Part shown: positions 6,676-14,099 of the stretch, piece after piece
Layout: each line of letters begins with the position of its first letter
How positions within the stretch are numbered: position 1 is the first letter of the stretch
IMG/VR virus record: IMGVR_UViG_3300001683_000102
Coordinates: 1-26,370 of that record
Length of the DNA: 26,370 nt
Strand: one strand, 5' to 3'
DNA from: a virus
Translations under genes and position numbers: made by a program
The notes under the pieces: model-generated
Told to the model about the DNA's origin: nothing
The model's database searches: none
What the model saw: the letters and a program-made list of their open reading frames with translations, nothing else

Positions 6676-7587
6676 ATGGCTTGGGGAATAAACCGATCTG
6701 ATGAGGTTAAAAATAAACCTGTATATCGTAAAGATGGTAGTACTGTAGATATCAAACCAGACTATAGTGCCCAACCACCAAAGAAACCTAAACACTCTAA
6801 ATCCAAAGATATTACTTCATTTCCTGCTGATCTTGGCAGGAATGGTGAGGAAACTATGTGGATGAAATATGAGTTTATGGAACATACATCTCCATCACAA
6901 GGAGCAAAACAGAAAGGTGGGTTTGCATTTGTACCGTCAATTGGGGTTAATACTAAAAGACTTTGGACATGTGCATTACCACATAATCAATCGATTGAGG
7001 TTAACTCTGGTCAACAATGGAATACCGATGATTCTGATTTAAAATCGAATCTATTAGGTGGACTGAAAAATGTTGAAAATACATGGGGTTCTGTATTTGA
7101 TGCTGCAGGATCTGCAATATCATCGGGAGTCCAGGCGGTTACCAATGCTTCAGCGTCATTTTCTGGGACAACAAATTCACAAGGTTCATCAATTATTAAG
7201 AATAAAGCTCTCAATTATATGGGCCCAGATCAACGTGAATTTTCAACAACTCATACTATGGTTCCTAGAAATCGTAAGGAATGGGAAGCGATACAAGATA
7301 TAGTTTATAGTTTCAGATTCTTTGCTGCACCAGCTGGCCCTCAAAATAGTTCTGGTTCTATGACTTATACTTTCCCAGATCTTTGCAAATTGACTTACAT
7401 GAGAGGATCCGAAAAAAGAGAGGATATCAGTCAATTTGATATTGCATATATTACGAATGTAACCGTAACATATGGTGACGATACTTTCAAGGCATTCCAT
7501 GATGGTTCACCAATACAAACTACGATTACCCTTGGTTTCACAGAGATGACTTTCCAAACCAAACAACATATCGAAGCATTCAGATAA
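6676..7587 (+). CDS. 48: Baseplate tail-tube cap protein gp48
   Basis: A 303-residue protein related to T4 gp48 (364 residues), which caps the hub on the wedge ring and connects it to gp54 and the tube. The C-terminal half shows the family pattern: YMGPDQREFSTTHTMVPRN, then EWEAIQDIVYSFRFFAAPAG, and tube-fold strands ending in TTITLGFTEMTF. The N-terminal 60 residues are Lys- and Pro-rich and look disordered; residues about 115-170 are a low-complexity Ser/Ala/Gly linker as in T4. The ATG has AGGA upstream and follows a late promoter. gp53 starts 9 bases after its stop. Confidence 0.82.
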   Translation: MAWGINRSDEVKNKPVYRKDGSTVDIKPDYSAQPPKKPKHSKSKDITSFPADLGRNGEETMWMKYEFMEHTSPSQGAKQKGGFAFVPSIGVNTKRLWTCALPHNQSIEVNSGQQWNTDDSDLKSNLLGGLKNVENTWGSVFDAAGSAISSGVQAVTNASASFSGTTNSQGSSIIKNKALNYMGPDQREFSTTHTMVPRNRKEWEAIQDIVYSFRFFAAPAGPQNSSGSMTYTFPDLCKLTYMRGSEKREDISQFDIAYITNVTVTYGDDTFKAFHDGSPIQTTITLGFTEMTFQTKQHIEAFR

Positions 7588-7596
7588 GGTAAGATT

Positions 7597-8076
7597 ATGT
7601 ACTTTTCAAGTATAAAAAATATCACATACAATGATCAAATAGTAAAGGACATTTTCACCAGAGTCCGACCAGCAGATGCTGGTATAATTAACTATACAGA
7701 TTTGATGAAATATCACATCAAAGATTATGATACACCAGAGACTATTGCATACGAACTTTACGGAGATTCGGAACTTCATTGGGTCATTATTCTAATTAAT
7801 GACATACAAAATATCCATGAAGATTGGCCATTAGGACAAATGGACTTCAATATTGCATTATTAAAGAAATACCCAACAGGCAGTCAAATGACTCATCATT
7901 ACGAAGATGAAGATGGTGATATATGGGATTATGGCCATTCTGGTTCTATACAATTATATCCTATTTCAAATGAAACTTATGAAGAAAGGATTAATAACAG
8001 CAAAATGAATATTAATATTCTAAATCCTGCATACGTGGATGCATTCATCGAAAAGTATACTGATCTGGTTTCATAA
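7597..8076 (+). CDS. 53: Baseplate wedge protein gp53
   Basis: A 159-residue orthologue of T4 gp53 (196 residues), which joins neighbouring wedges around the hub. The diagnostic segment is DTPETIAYELYGDSELHWVIILINDI, given here only as the pattern PETIAYELYG followed by LHWVIILIND, matching the T4 pattern around ANAIYGNPQLYWVLLMCND. A later His/Asp-rich loop corresponds to the T4 region following the wedge helix. The stop overlaps the next ATG as TAATG, implying translational coupling with the gp27-like gene. Confidence 0.9.
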   Translation: MYFSSIKNITYNDQIVKDIFTRVRPADAGIINYTDLMKYHIKDYDTPETIAYELYGDSELHWVIILINDIQNIHEDWPLGQMDFNIALLKKYPTGSQMTHHYEDEDGDIWDYGHSGSIQLYPISNETYEERINNSKMNINILNPAYVDAFIEKYTDLVS

Positions 8077-9518
8077 TGGAAAAAACTTTATATGAAGATC
8101 TGAGTAATAATACACAGATGACTGAGCCAGGGCAATATGATCTTGATCTATGCATGCTTGTTTCTAAAGGAGGTAACATTGATTTGAGAGAAATGGTCAA
8201 GTCAATGAATTTCTACGAATCCATATACAATACATTTATAACAGGTGAAATAACATGTGTCGATGATAAGAATATATTGACAGGTGCAAAAATATCCGGC
8301 ACAGAACCAATTATAATTAAATTTACCACAAAAGGGTCTGGATTCCCTATTACTCTTAATTTAATGGTTGCCAAGATTAAGGATAAAGAGAAGATAAAGG
8401 AAGCAGTTCAACGTTATACATTAGTAGTTGTTCATCCAGATTCCATTGCAGATACCAGAAGGAAGATATCACAATCATTTCAAGGTAAATATTCTGATAT
8501 GGTGGAATCGATATTCCAGAATCATTTAGAATCAACCGAAGATATATGGATCCAATCTACTCAACAGAATAATAGAATAGTAATACCAAATGAATCACCT
8601 GTAAAGGCAATCAATATGATTGCTGCTTATAGTAAAAGTAAAGATGCAGACAATGCATCATTCCTATTTTATCAAACATCAAAATCATACCATTTTAGAT
8701 CATTTGATGATATGATTTATTCTGATCTGGTAACCCCACAAGGTTTAAATGGTGGTTCACTAGAATTCACAATTGACAGAGAAACAATAGATCCAGATGT
8801 ACATGTAACACAAAAGGCATTACGTGCAGAATCATTCGAATTAATCAATGATGTAGATGTGTCAAAACATACTGAGATCGGATCATATGGATCATCATTG
8901 TTGGTTCATGACATTCACAATAAATCATATGATGTTTCGACTTTTAATTATCATAGACAATTCGATACAGATTCTAATGCAAATGTAGTTATGTTAGAGT
9001 CAGAACCGATAACACCATTGGGCCCAATTGATCCACAGGACAGAGGAATTTCAGATTTTCCTAATGCAGAATTCAATCTAGTATCTACTGCAGGCAGTAA
9101 ACAGTACACAGAGGATCAATTTCTTGGTACATTCCAAGCGTTAAACTACAAAGGAACGGTTCTACAAAGACGGTCTGAACTTGCAGCTTCCGGATTATTA
9201 CGTGCAAAAATGGTTATTGGTGGGATGTCAGGTATACAAGCATCTGATATCATATCAATTAAAATGTTTGTCCAAGATGCAACAACATCAATTTCTGGAT
9301 CTAAACCAATTAAAGATAAGAAGTTATCTGGCAAATGGATTGTTGAATCTGTTCAACATAGTTTATCTGACAAGTATTCTTGTATTCTTCATATTATCAG
9401 GGATAAATCACCGGATGTACAACCAGAATATGCAAAATTACAATATAATACAGAAGTAGGTGAGGTGTTATTGGATAAGACTAATAACAGAAAATTCGTA
9501 AAGAGAGTTAAAAAATAG
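8076..9518 (+). CDS. 27: Baseplate central hub protein, gp27-like
   Basis: A 480-residue protein with the layout of the gp27 / gpD hub family, which forms the trimeric ring linking spike gp5 to the tube. N-terminal strands carry YESIYNTFITGEITCVDDKN; the middle has RRKISQSFQGKYSDMVESIF and a helix with PVKAINMIAAYSKSKDADNA followed by FLFYQTSKSYHFRSFDD, typical of hub proteins. C-terminal strands near GKWIVESVQHSLSDKYSCIL close the barrel. It is longer than T4 gp27 (391). It is last in the gp48-gp53-gp27 unit; gp5, its partner, is in the separate late unit at 16187. Assignment is by pattern and context. Confidence 0.78.
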   Translation: MEKTLYEDLSNNTQMTEPGQYDLDLCMLVSKGGNIDLREMVKSMNFYESIYNTFITGEITCVDDKNILTGAKISGTEPIIIKFTTKGSGFPITLNLMVAKIKDKEKIKEAVQRYTLVVVHPDSIADTRRKISQSFQGKYSDMVESIFQNHLESTEDIWIQSTQQNNRIVIPNESPVKAINMIAAYSKSKDADNASFLFYQTSKSYHFRSFDDMIYSDLVTPQGLNGGSLEFTIDRETIDPDVHVTQKALRAESFELINDVDVSKHTEIGSYGSSLLVHDIHNKSYDVSTFNYHRQFDTDSNANVVMLESEPITPLGPIDPQDRGISDFPNAEFNLVSTAGSKQYTEDQFLGTFQALNYKGTVLQRRSELAASGLLRAKMVIGGMSGIQASDIISIKMFVQDATTSISGSKPIKDKKLSGKWIVESVQHSLSDKYSCILHIIRDKSPDVQPEYAKLQYNTEVGEVLLDKTNNRKFVKRVKK

Positions 9519-9520
9519 AC

Positions 9521-9560
9521 AAAAAAAACCAGTAAAAGGAATACATTCCTGATACTGGTT
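9521..9560 (-). terminator. Intrinsic terminator of the tRNA unit
   Basis: On the minus strand AACCAGTA pairs with TACTGGTT, with an inner GGAAT/ATTCC stem, followed by eight T. It lies just before the end of the opposing gp27-like gene. On the plus strand there is no T run, so it works in one direction only. Confidence 0.8.
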
Positions 9561-9575
9561 ATACTAGAGGTAAAT

Positions 9576-9651
9576 TGGAGCCCATGAGGGGAGTCGAACC
9601 TCTGACCGGTTGATTACAAATCAACTGCTCTACCAACTGAGCTACATGGGC
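9576..9651 (-). tRNA. tRNA-Thr (UGU)
   Basis: A complete cloverleaf of 76 bases. The acceptor GCCCATG pairs with CATGGGC, then U discriminator and an encoded CCA. The anticodon loop TTTGTAA gives UGU. The T loop TTCGACT is normal. It reads ACA, a common codon in these AT-rich genes. Confidence 0.96.
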
Positions 9652-9658
9652 ATTATTA

Positions 9659-9748
9659 TGGCGGAAAAGGTGGGATTCGAACCCACGGAGGGGATAAACC
9701 CTCGCTGGTTTTCAAGACCAGTTCTTTAGACCTCTCAGACACCTTTCC
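9659..9748 (-). tRNA. tRNA-Ser (UGA)
   Basis: A complete 90-base tRNA with a long class II variable arm (GAGGG loop CCCTC), acceptor GGAAAGG/CTTTTCC with one G-U pair, anticodon loop CTTGAAA giving UGA, T arm GTGGG TTCGAAT CCCAC and encoded CCA. It reads UCA, abundant in the virion genes here. Confidence 0.96.
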
Positions 9749-9754
9749 TTTAAT

Positions 9755-9819
9755 TGGCTCCCTGTCGTGGGCTCGAACCACGGACAAGATGATTAACAGT
9801 CATCTGCTCTACCAACTGA
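9755..9819 (-). pseudogene. 5'-truncated tRNA-Asn (GUU)
   Basis: The 3' 65 bases of a tRNA-Asn are intact: the GTTGGTAGAGC part of the D arm, anticodon stem GATGA/TCATC with loop CTGTTAA (GUU), T arm CGTGG TTCGAGC CCACG, acceptor 3' strand ACAGGGA, G discriminator and CCA. The 5' acceptor strand, which should read TCCCTGT, and the 5' D stem are gone; the bases there cannot pair. The break coincides with the -10 box of a sigma70-type promoter, so a transcript would begin inside the D loop. It is very unlikely to make a working tRNA. Confidence 0.85.
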
Positions 9820-9846
9820 TATACTACATTAAAAGTCTTTTGTCAA
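9818..9846 (-). promoter_or_regulatory. Sigma70-type promoter of the tRNA unit
   Basis: Minus strand TTGACA (9846-9841), 17 bases, then TATATC (9823-9818). It lies directly upstream of the tRNA-Asn remnant, after the gp19 terminator, and would give the two complete tRNAs early expression independent of the late sheath-tube unit. Confidence 0.65.
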
Positions 9847-9849
9847 GGG

Positions 9850-9882
9850 CATAAAAAAAGGGAACCATTTCTGATTCCCTTT
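9850..9882 (-). terminator. Intrinsic terminator after gp19
   Basis: On the minus strand AAAGGGAA (9882-9875) pairs with TTCCCTTT (9864-9857), and the run of seven T on the 3' side follows. It lies 22 bases after the gp19 stop and separates the late sheath-tube unit from the tRNAs. Confidence 0.85.
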
Positions 9883-9904
9883 CTCATTGACTATAAAAGT
9901 AAAA

Positions 9905-10444
9905 TTACTTTGTCACAGTCGGTTTGTCACTAGTGAAGTAGTTGTAAGTCCATGTTACTGGAAATTCTTCTACTGCTGTAGCTTGATCATAATCTAATGC
10001 AATTTCACCACAAACTGACGGCCATAGACCGAAGAATTTGTAAGTTTTAATTGTCTTAGACTGACGATCCAATTGGTGTACAATTGCAGAACTTTGGTAT
10101 GCAGCAGGATCCATAGTGTTGTCTCCCTCTGCAATAGTTCTTTCAAATGCATCCATCCAACCTTCAATTGCATTACGGATGTTGAAGTCCGTATCATTGA
10201 TAATGTTAGTTTCCCAATTGTCGTAAGTACGATCACCGGCAAGTTTAAGGATCCGTCCACGATAAGGAACTTCAACCTCTTGGATTGTAGATGTTGGTAA
10301 AGAAGCAGATTTACATAAGTAAGTGAATTCTTCTCCAGCAGCACCAGCATTTGCAAGTGATGGGAAAGTCATGATTACTTTGAAATGGTTTGCTCTTGCA
10401 CCACCACCAGTTAGATTACTTTTAAAACTTTCTATATTGGCCAT
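9905..10444 (-). CDS. 19: Tail tube protein gp19
   Basis: A 179-residue orthologue of T4 gp19 (163 residues), the subunit of the hexameric tube rings. Recognisable parts are the N-terminal NHFKVIMTFPSL strand, FTYLCKSASLPTSTIQEVEV followed by PYRGRILKLAGDRTYDNWE, and the C-terminal GLWPSVCGEIALDYD and FPVTWTYNYF strands. These are the conserved tube motifs of T4-like phages. GGGAG lies about 8 bases before the ATG. It follows the sheath gene by 13 bases and ends before a strong terminator. Confidence 0.97.
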   Translation of the reverse strand: MANIESFKSNLTGGGARANHFKVIMTFPSLANAGAAGEEFTYLCKSASLPTSTIQEVEVPYRGRILKLAGDRTYDNWETNIINDTDFNIRNAIEGWMDAFERTIAEGDNTMDPAAYQSSAIVHQLDRQSKTIKTYKFFGLWPSVCGEIALDYDQATAVEEFPVTWTYNYFTSDKPTVTK

Positions 10445-10457
10445 TGTCTATTCTCCC

Positions 10458-12383
10458 TTATGCGCCAACTTCTGAAAAGCTTACACCAGTACGGGTAGCC
10501 ACAAAAGTAAGTGTGATGAAGTTAATAGAACGAGCAGGTTTGACATAGATGTCTGCAATAAACTGATTAGTATCAATGATATTACCAGTATTATTACTTT
10601 CATCACAGACTACTTTAAAGTCAGTGATACCTCTACGACCTTGAACTCCACGTAAAAATGGTTCAACCATTGCAAGAAAGTTAGAACGAGTAATCTCGTC
10701 ATTCAATTCAAACAATTGTGATTTAGAAGCATTACTAATTGCTTTTTCCATAGTGATGAACAGTCTACGAACATTGATTCTATCGAATGCAGATGCTTTA
10801 GTCTGTGCAGTTTTATCACCCCAAAGTACTGTTCCAACGCCTGGGAAAGTTACAACAGGGTTGATACGAGCTTTGTAAAGAGTATCACGATGTGATTTCT
10901 TAGGGTTGAATGCAAGTTTAGTTACAGACTTAATGTTACCACGTGTGTATCCTGCAGGACTGAACCAAGGATCTGCAACATCATCTGTATTTGCACAACA
11001 ACCAGCGATATCACCGTTTAATGGAACCCAAACAAAGTTATCATTGTATGCATCATACTGGTATTTCCAACCAGAATCGAATACTGTGTAACTTGAACTG
11101 CTCAGAGCATCAAAGTAAGTTTTAACGTTAGTTGCTTGAGTATTAGAATCTGTAATACCAACAACATCACTTTTCTCAGGTGAAATGAATGCAATACAAT
11201 CTTTACGTGCATCAACAACATTCATACATGCTTGAGCATGAGATGGATCAGCAGGGCCAGACATCAATAAATTGATATCAACTGTCTCTGCATCAGCAAA
11301 CAATTGCAGACCATATGTCATATCAGACGATGCAACACTAACAGAATCTACACCATATGCAAGACTGAATGTCTCAACAGCAGCATCATCAGATCCAGTA
11401 AAACCTTTTGCAACATCACCAAAACTACTACTAGTTGCAGAAGTTACAGTAGATACCGTAAAAGTAATATCAGCACCAGTCAAACCAAGTGCAGTTAACA
11501 GAGCAGCAGGAACAGATCCAGCAGTATAACCTTCACCACCAGAAATAATTGATGCAGCAGTAACAACACCACCACCAATTACGACAGAAATTGTACCACC
11601 AGTACCACCAGAAACGGCAACAGTAAATGTTCCGTTAGTACCACCAGTACCACCAGCAACAATAGATGTAGTTGCAATTTGATTAGCTACAGTATCAGTA
11701 GTTGTAGGATGTTCCATTTGGTAAATATATGAAGATCCGTTTTTCAACATATCAACATAATACATACTTGCACCAGTTATGGATTTAGCATCTTTACATT
11801 TTGAAGTGATGAATTTTTCCAATACTGTACCAGCAGTACCAGTAATTTCTCCATCTTCATCAACTACAACAATGTAGAGTTCATCTCTTGATCCACCAAC
11901 AGCAGATGCATATTCAGTAGTGCCAGGAGCAATATCGAAAATATCCTCATGTGCCCATCCACTGAATGCAGCAGAACTAGAACAGATATCAACTCTTAAT
12001 GAGTTACCCCATGTTCCTGCAGTCTTAGCTGCAAATTCTCCAGCTGAGACAATAGTTTCGTCTTCATACTGTGTAACGTTATTGACGATCACACCAGCAG
12101 TACCAGATGCATTTTTTGCAGAACTTGAAGTTGCACGAACAACTTTAAGTGATGTACCGTATTTTAAAAAGTTGGCAGCTGTATACCAAGAAGATGCATT
12201 GTCACTAGTAGGTTTACCGAATATTGAAACTAATTCTGTTTCGGTAGATACCATTGTGATCTCATTAACAGGCCCTTTTGAAGAATCGATTACAATTGCA
12301 CCGATACTTGTTGAGACTGATGGGATTACACTAGATAAATCTTTCTCTTGAACAACTACGCCAGGACTTACTTGAAAAGCCAT
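10458..12383 (-). CDS. 18: Tail sheath protein gp18
   Basis: A 641-residue orthologue of T4 gp18 (659 residues), the contractile sheath subunit. The N-terminus has the family signature SPGVVVQEKDLSSVIPSV. The conserved C-terminal domain has AFDRINVRRLFITMEKAISN, FLRGVQGRRGITDFKVVCDE and the last strand RSINFITLTFVATRTGVSF, which forms the sheath-connecting arm. A Gly/Thr/Ser-rich insert at about residues 238-305 contains repeated GGTGGT and GGEGYTAG motifs, resembling segments in gp8 and the gp7-like protein of this phage. AAGGAG lies 7 bases before the ATG. A late promoter at 12473-12480 gives a 90-base leader. Confidence 0.97.
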   Translation of the reverse strand: MAFQVSPGVVVQEKDLSSVIPSVSTSIGAIVIDSSKGPVNEITMVSTETELVSIFGKPTSDNASSWYTAANFLKYGTSLKVVRATSSSAKNASGTAGVIVNNVTQYEDETIVSAGEFAAKTAGTWGNSLRVDICSSSAAFSGWAHEDIFDIAPGTTEYASAVGGSRDELYIVVVDEDGEITGTAGTVLEKFITSKCKDAKSITGASMYYVDMLKNGSSYIYQMEHPTTTDTVANQIATTSIVAGGTGGTNGTFTVAVSGGTGGTISVVIGGGVVTAASIISGGEGYTAGSVPAALLTALGLTGADITFTVSTVTSATSSSFGDVAKGFTGSDDAAVETFSLAYGVDSVSVASSDMTYGLQLFADAETVDINLLMSGPADPSHAQACMNVVDARKDCIAFISPEKSDVVGITDSNTQATNVKTYFDALSSSSYTVFDSGWKYQYDAYNDNFVWVPLNGDIAGCCANTDDVADPWFSPAGYTRGNIKSVTKLAFNPKKSHRDTLYKARINPVVTFPGVGTVLWGDKTAQTKASAFDRINVRRLFITMEKAISNASKSQLFELNDEITRSNFLAMVEPFLRGVQGRRGITDFKVVCDESNNTGNIIDTNQFIADIYVKPARSINFITLTFVATRTGVSFSEVGA

Positions 12384-12472
12384 TTAAATCTCCTTTATTT
12401 TTGACGTAAATATTATATAATTTGTCGAATTAATAAAAACTTTTATTCAACAAAGTCTTCTAATTCTTATCT

Positions 12473-12480
12473 TATTTATA
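12473..12480 (-). promoter_or_regulatory. T4-type late promoter for gp18-gp19
   Basis: Exact TATAAATA on the minus strand, 90 bases before the sheath ATG. It faces away from the plus-strand late box at 12514, forming a divergent pair 33 bases apart. Confidence 0.85.
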
Positions 12481-12513
12481 ATTATAATATTTGGAACTTT
12501 CGTGCATTATCAC

Positions 12514-12521
12514 TATAAATA
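12514..12521 (+). promoter_or_regulatory. T4-type late promoter for the HNH-like gene
   Basis: Exact TATAAATA 25 bases before the ATG at 12546. It is the plus-strand member of the divergent pair and gives the HNH-like gene late timing. Confidence 0.8.
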
Positions 12522-12545
12522 CGAATTTAAATTAATGAGTATATT

Positions 12546-13151
12546 ATGGCCACAGGCAGACCTAGAAGTTATACTACATATTATACATTCGATGACACCG
12601 GATCTATTATTCATATCTTCGCATCAAACACAGAACCTGCGGGTTGTGATAGAACGAGAAAATATAAATCATTATTATCATTTGAGGAATCGATATTATT
12701 ATGTAGAATAATGAAGAATTTTTATAATATCGACAGTTTTGAAATAAATCCTTGCAGTATACCAGATAAACTTAAGTTTTTGAAGTTTCCACCAAAGAAA
12801 CATTCAGGGAGGTTATCTAGTTCATGGAATGTCGGTAAGAGGAAATCTAGAAAGGATTTAAAATTCAATCCAAAAGGAACTGATTATAATAAAAAAATAG
12901 ATACCAAAAAAAGACAATGGTTGTATTCGACATTCTCTGATAAAGTATGTGCATATTGCCATGAATCAGAAAACTCAGTTTTATTATATCACCCAAACAT
13001 GAAAGAAATTGCAAAAATTAACTCAAATCTAGGTGTGAACGAATCTAGATCATTTGTTATCGATATGATAGAATCTCAGGAAGTTAGGTGTTTAAATTGT
13101 AATGGGAAAATTCAAGGTGGTCATGAATTAATAAAACATGTATTCTGGTAA
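12546..13151 (+). CDS. HNH-endonuclease-like zinc-binding protein
   Basis: A 201-residue basic protein. The C-terminal part has CAYC at residues 135-138, YHP with H149, CLNCN at 182-186 and H193. This spacing follows the phage HNH pattern CxxC, then (H)H, a long helix, and CxNCH. The two zinc Cys pairs and the Asn are kept, but the last catalytic His is Asn186 and only one His remains at the first site, so cleavage may be lost. The middle (about 80-125) is Lys/Arg-rich and could bind DNA. The N-terminal 75 residues are not recognised. The ATG has only GAG upstream. Late expression and a place outside other genes argue against a simple free-standing homing gene. Confidence 0.62.
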   Translation: MATGRPRSYTTYYTFDDTGSIIHIFASNTEPAGCDRTRKYKSLLSFEESILLCRIMKNFYNIDSFEINPCSIPDKLKFLKFPPKKHSGRLSSSWNVGKRKSRKDLKFNPKGTDYNKKIDTKKRQWLYSTFSDKVCAYCHESENSVLLYHPNMKEIAKINSNLGVNESRSFVIDMIESQEVRCLNCNGKIQGGHELIKHVFW

Positions 13152-13159
13152 CCGGTTTT

Positions 13160-13167
13160 TATAAATA
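13160..13167 (+). promoter_or_regulatory. T4-type late promoter
   Basis: Exact TATAAATA 70 bases before the small gene at 13237 and 9 bases after the HNH-like gene. Confidence 0.75.
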
Positions 13168-13236
13168 CTATATAGGGATTGTAATCCTTTACTTACAAAT
13201 TAATTCAACTTACCACCAACCTATTAGGTATGACAT

Positions 13237-13509
13237 ATGGTAAAGAAACTTATAATTTATATAGAAACAGATATAGTTGATGCACAATTTTACCACTGCA
13301 CTGCAAGTTCACACGAATTACCACCATGTGGATTATCATCTGTTTTCGACACAGTATTAAAACTGCACAAAACCGAACTATGGGGTGATATAGGAGATAT
13401 TGATATCAATAAATTAATTGCAAAATATAAATCCGAAGGTTATAGAGTGTGCTGTTTTGTCAAAGGTGGTAATATCAAGGACAAAACTCTCCATATTGAT
13501 ATACTTTGA
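13237..13509 (+). CDS. Hypothetical protein, 90 residues
   Basis: Not recognised. It has a beta-strand N-terminus (KKLIIYIETDI), a middle with CTASSHELPPCGLSS, and a C-terminal alpha/beta part containing INKLIAKYKSEGYRVCCFVK. Four Cys and two nearby His could bind a metal but do not match a known finger. TTAGG lies about 8 bases before the ATG, and a late box is 70 bases upstream. An overlapping out-of-frame ATG at 13230 leads nowhere. The stop overlaps the -35 box of the next promoter, as happens at gp32. Confidence 0.7.
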   Translation: MVKKLIIYIETDIVDAQFYHCTASSHELPPCGLSSVFDTVLKLHKTELWGDIGDIDINKLIAKYKSEGYRVCCFVKGGNIKDKTLHIDIL

Positions 13510-13534
13510 CAAATATATCTATTCATGATATAAT
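13506..13534 (+). promoter_or_regulatory. Perfect sigma70-type promoter facing a gene-free region
   Basis: TTGACA at 13506-13511 and TATAAT at 13529-13534, spacer 17. The next 640 bases contain no plausible gene on the plus strand, so the product is probably a noncoding RNA. Confidence 0.85.
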
Positions 13535-13540
13535 ATACAT

Positions 13541-13786
13541 TCTAGACCAAAACAGTAAATTAATAACAACAACCGTCTGAGTTACAAGCTATCGGGTTGT
13601 AAAGGCTACCATTAGATCCAATGATTTAATGCAACCATCCATTGATGTCCGGTCAGACAAAATATGGTAAAGATCTCGGCTCAGGACTAGTATCATTAAG
13701 GTGATATATTTGTCCATTAAGGATTCATGAATTGACATGTTATGGGCGGTAGGATTAGAGTTTTTTTTAACTTTCGTAACCTACCC
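13541..13786 (+). ncRNA. Putative structured noncoding RNA, family unknown
   Basis: This starts about 7 bases after a perfect promoter and has no coding frame. Visible pairings are GTCTGA (13575-13580) with TCAGAC (13653-13658), enclosing a hairpin TTACAA/TTGTAA (13582-13602) and CAATG/CATTG (13619-13644). A second domain has GGAC/GTCC (13684-13715) around TATCA/TGATA. The end has GGTAGG-a-TTA (13748-13757) pairing with TAACCTACC (13777-13785) around an AGTT/AACT hairpin with a T-rich loop, a possible 3' end without a classic U tail. I compared it by eye with group I introns, RNase P RNA, tmRNA and glutamine riboswitch motifs and found no convincing match. Confidence 0.5.
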
Positions 13787-13850
13787 TTTAATTGTGCTAT
13801 GGTAAACTTTAACCATTAAATGAATTAAAATAATTGTTAAAATAATACAT

Positions 13851-14079
13851 TGACGATTGAACGAAGTGAATGAGGAAAGCAATTCGTAAGAATTGCATAA
13901 TAGATACCAATAGGTTAATCCTATATTAACATCTTTATACCATTGATGCATAATAGATACCAATAGATTTAACACTTTTACTTTAATGGTATATTCAGCA
14001 TAAATTTTATCATTGTCTAATAGATACCAATTATGCAATTCTTCGAATTGCTTTCCTCATTCACTCCGTTCATTCGTCA
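13851..14079 (+). repeat. 229-bp element with ~50-bp terminal inverted repeats
   Basis: The left arm 13851-13900 and right arm 14031-14079 are inverted copies differing at two bases and one single-base indel. The ends read TGACGA and TCGTCA, and the element is flanked directly by CAT on both sides (13848-13850 and 14080-14082), a possible 3-bp target duplication. Each arm contains its own small hairpin (GCAATTC/GAATTGC). There is no transposase. It could be a miniature inverted-repeat element, a replication origin structure or a structured RNA. The orientation given is arbitrary. Confidence 0.8.
13894..14031 (+). repeat. Three direct repeats of TAATAGATACCAAT inside the inverted-repeat element
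   Basis: Exact 14-base copies lie at 13898-13911, 13951-13964 and 14018-14031. The first two extend to 20 identical bases (TGCATAATAGATACCAATAG at 13894 and 13947). Spacings are 53 and 67 bases. They could be iteron-like protein sites. Confidence 0.85.
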
Positions 14080-14099
14080 CATATCAATTAAATTAATAC

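Noticed and set aside
9755-9846. Functional tRNA-Asn with unusual D arm
   Set aside because: Tested by aligning positions 1-13: the acceptor 5' strand cannot pair with ACAGGGA and two of four D-stem pairs fail.
11272-12351. Plus-strand frames antisense to gp18
   Set aside because: They mirror the codon pattern of the sheath gene and have no ribosome binding sites or recognisable domains.
12502-12711. Overlapping frame with an ATG at 12535 before the HNH-like gene
   Set aside because: It loses to the 201-codon frame with clear zinc motifs; it has no recognisable features and covers the late box.
13541-13800. Group I intron, RNase P RNA or glutamine riboswitch
   Set aside because: A few short matches exist (CTCAGGACTAG, GGCGGTAGG), but the paired core elements are missing or wrongly spaced, and there are no exons.
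13894-14031. Small CRISPR array
   Set aside because: Only three 14-20 base repeats with unequal spacing, no cas genes, and placement inside an inverted repeat.
13781-14038. Minus-strand 85-codon frame with repeated WYLL
   Set aside because: It reads straight through the direct repeats and the left part of the inverted-repeat element; the WYLL pattern is a by-product of the DNA repeats, and there is no ribosome binding site.
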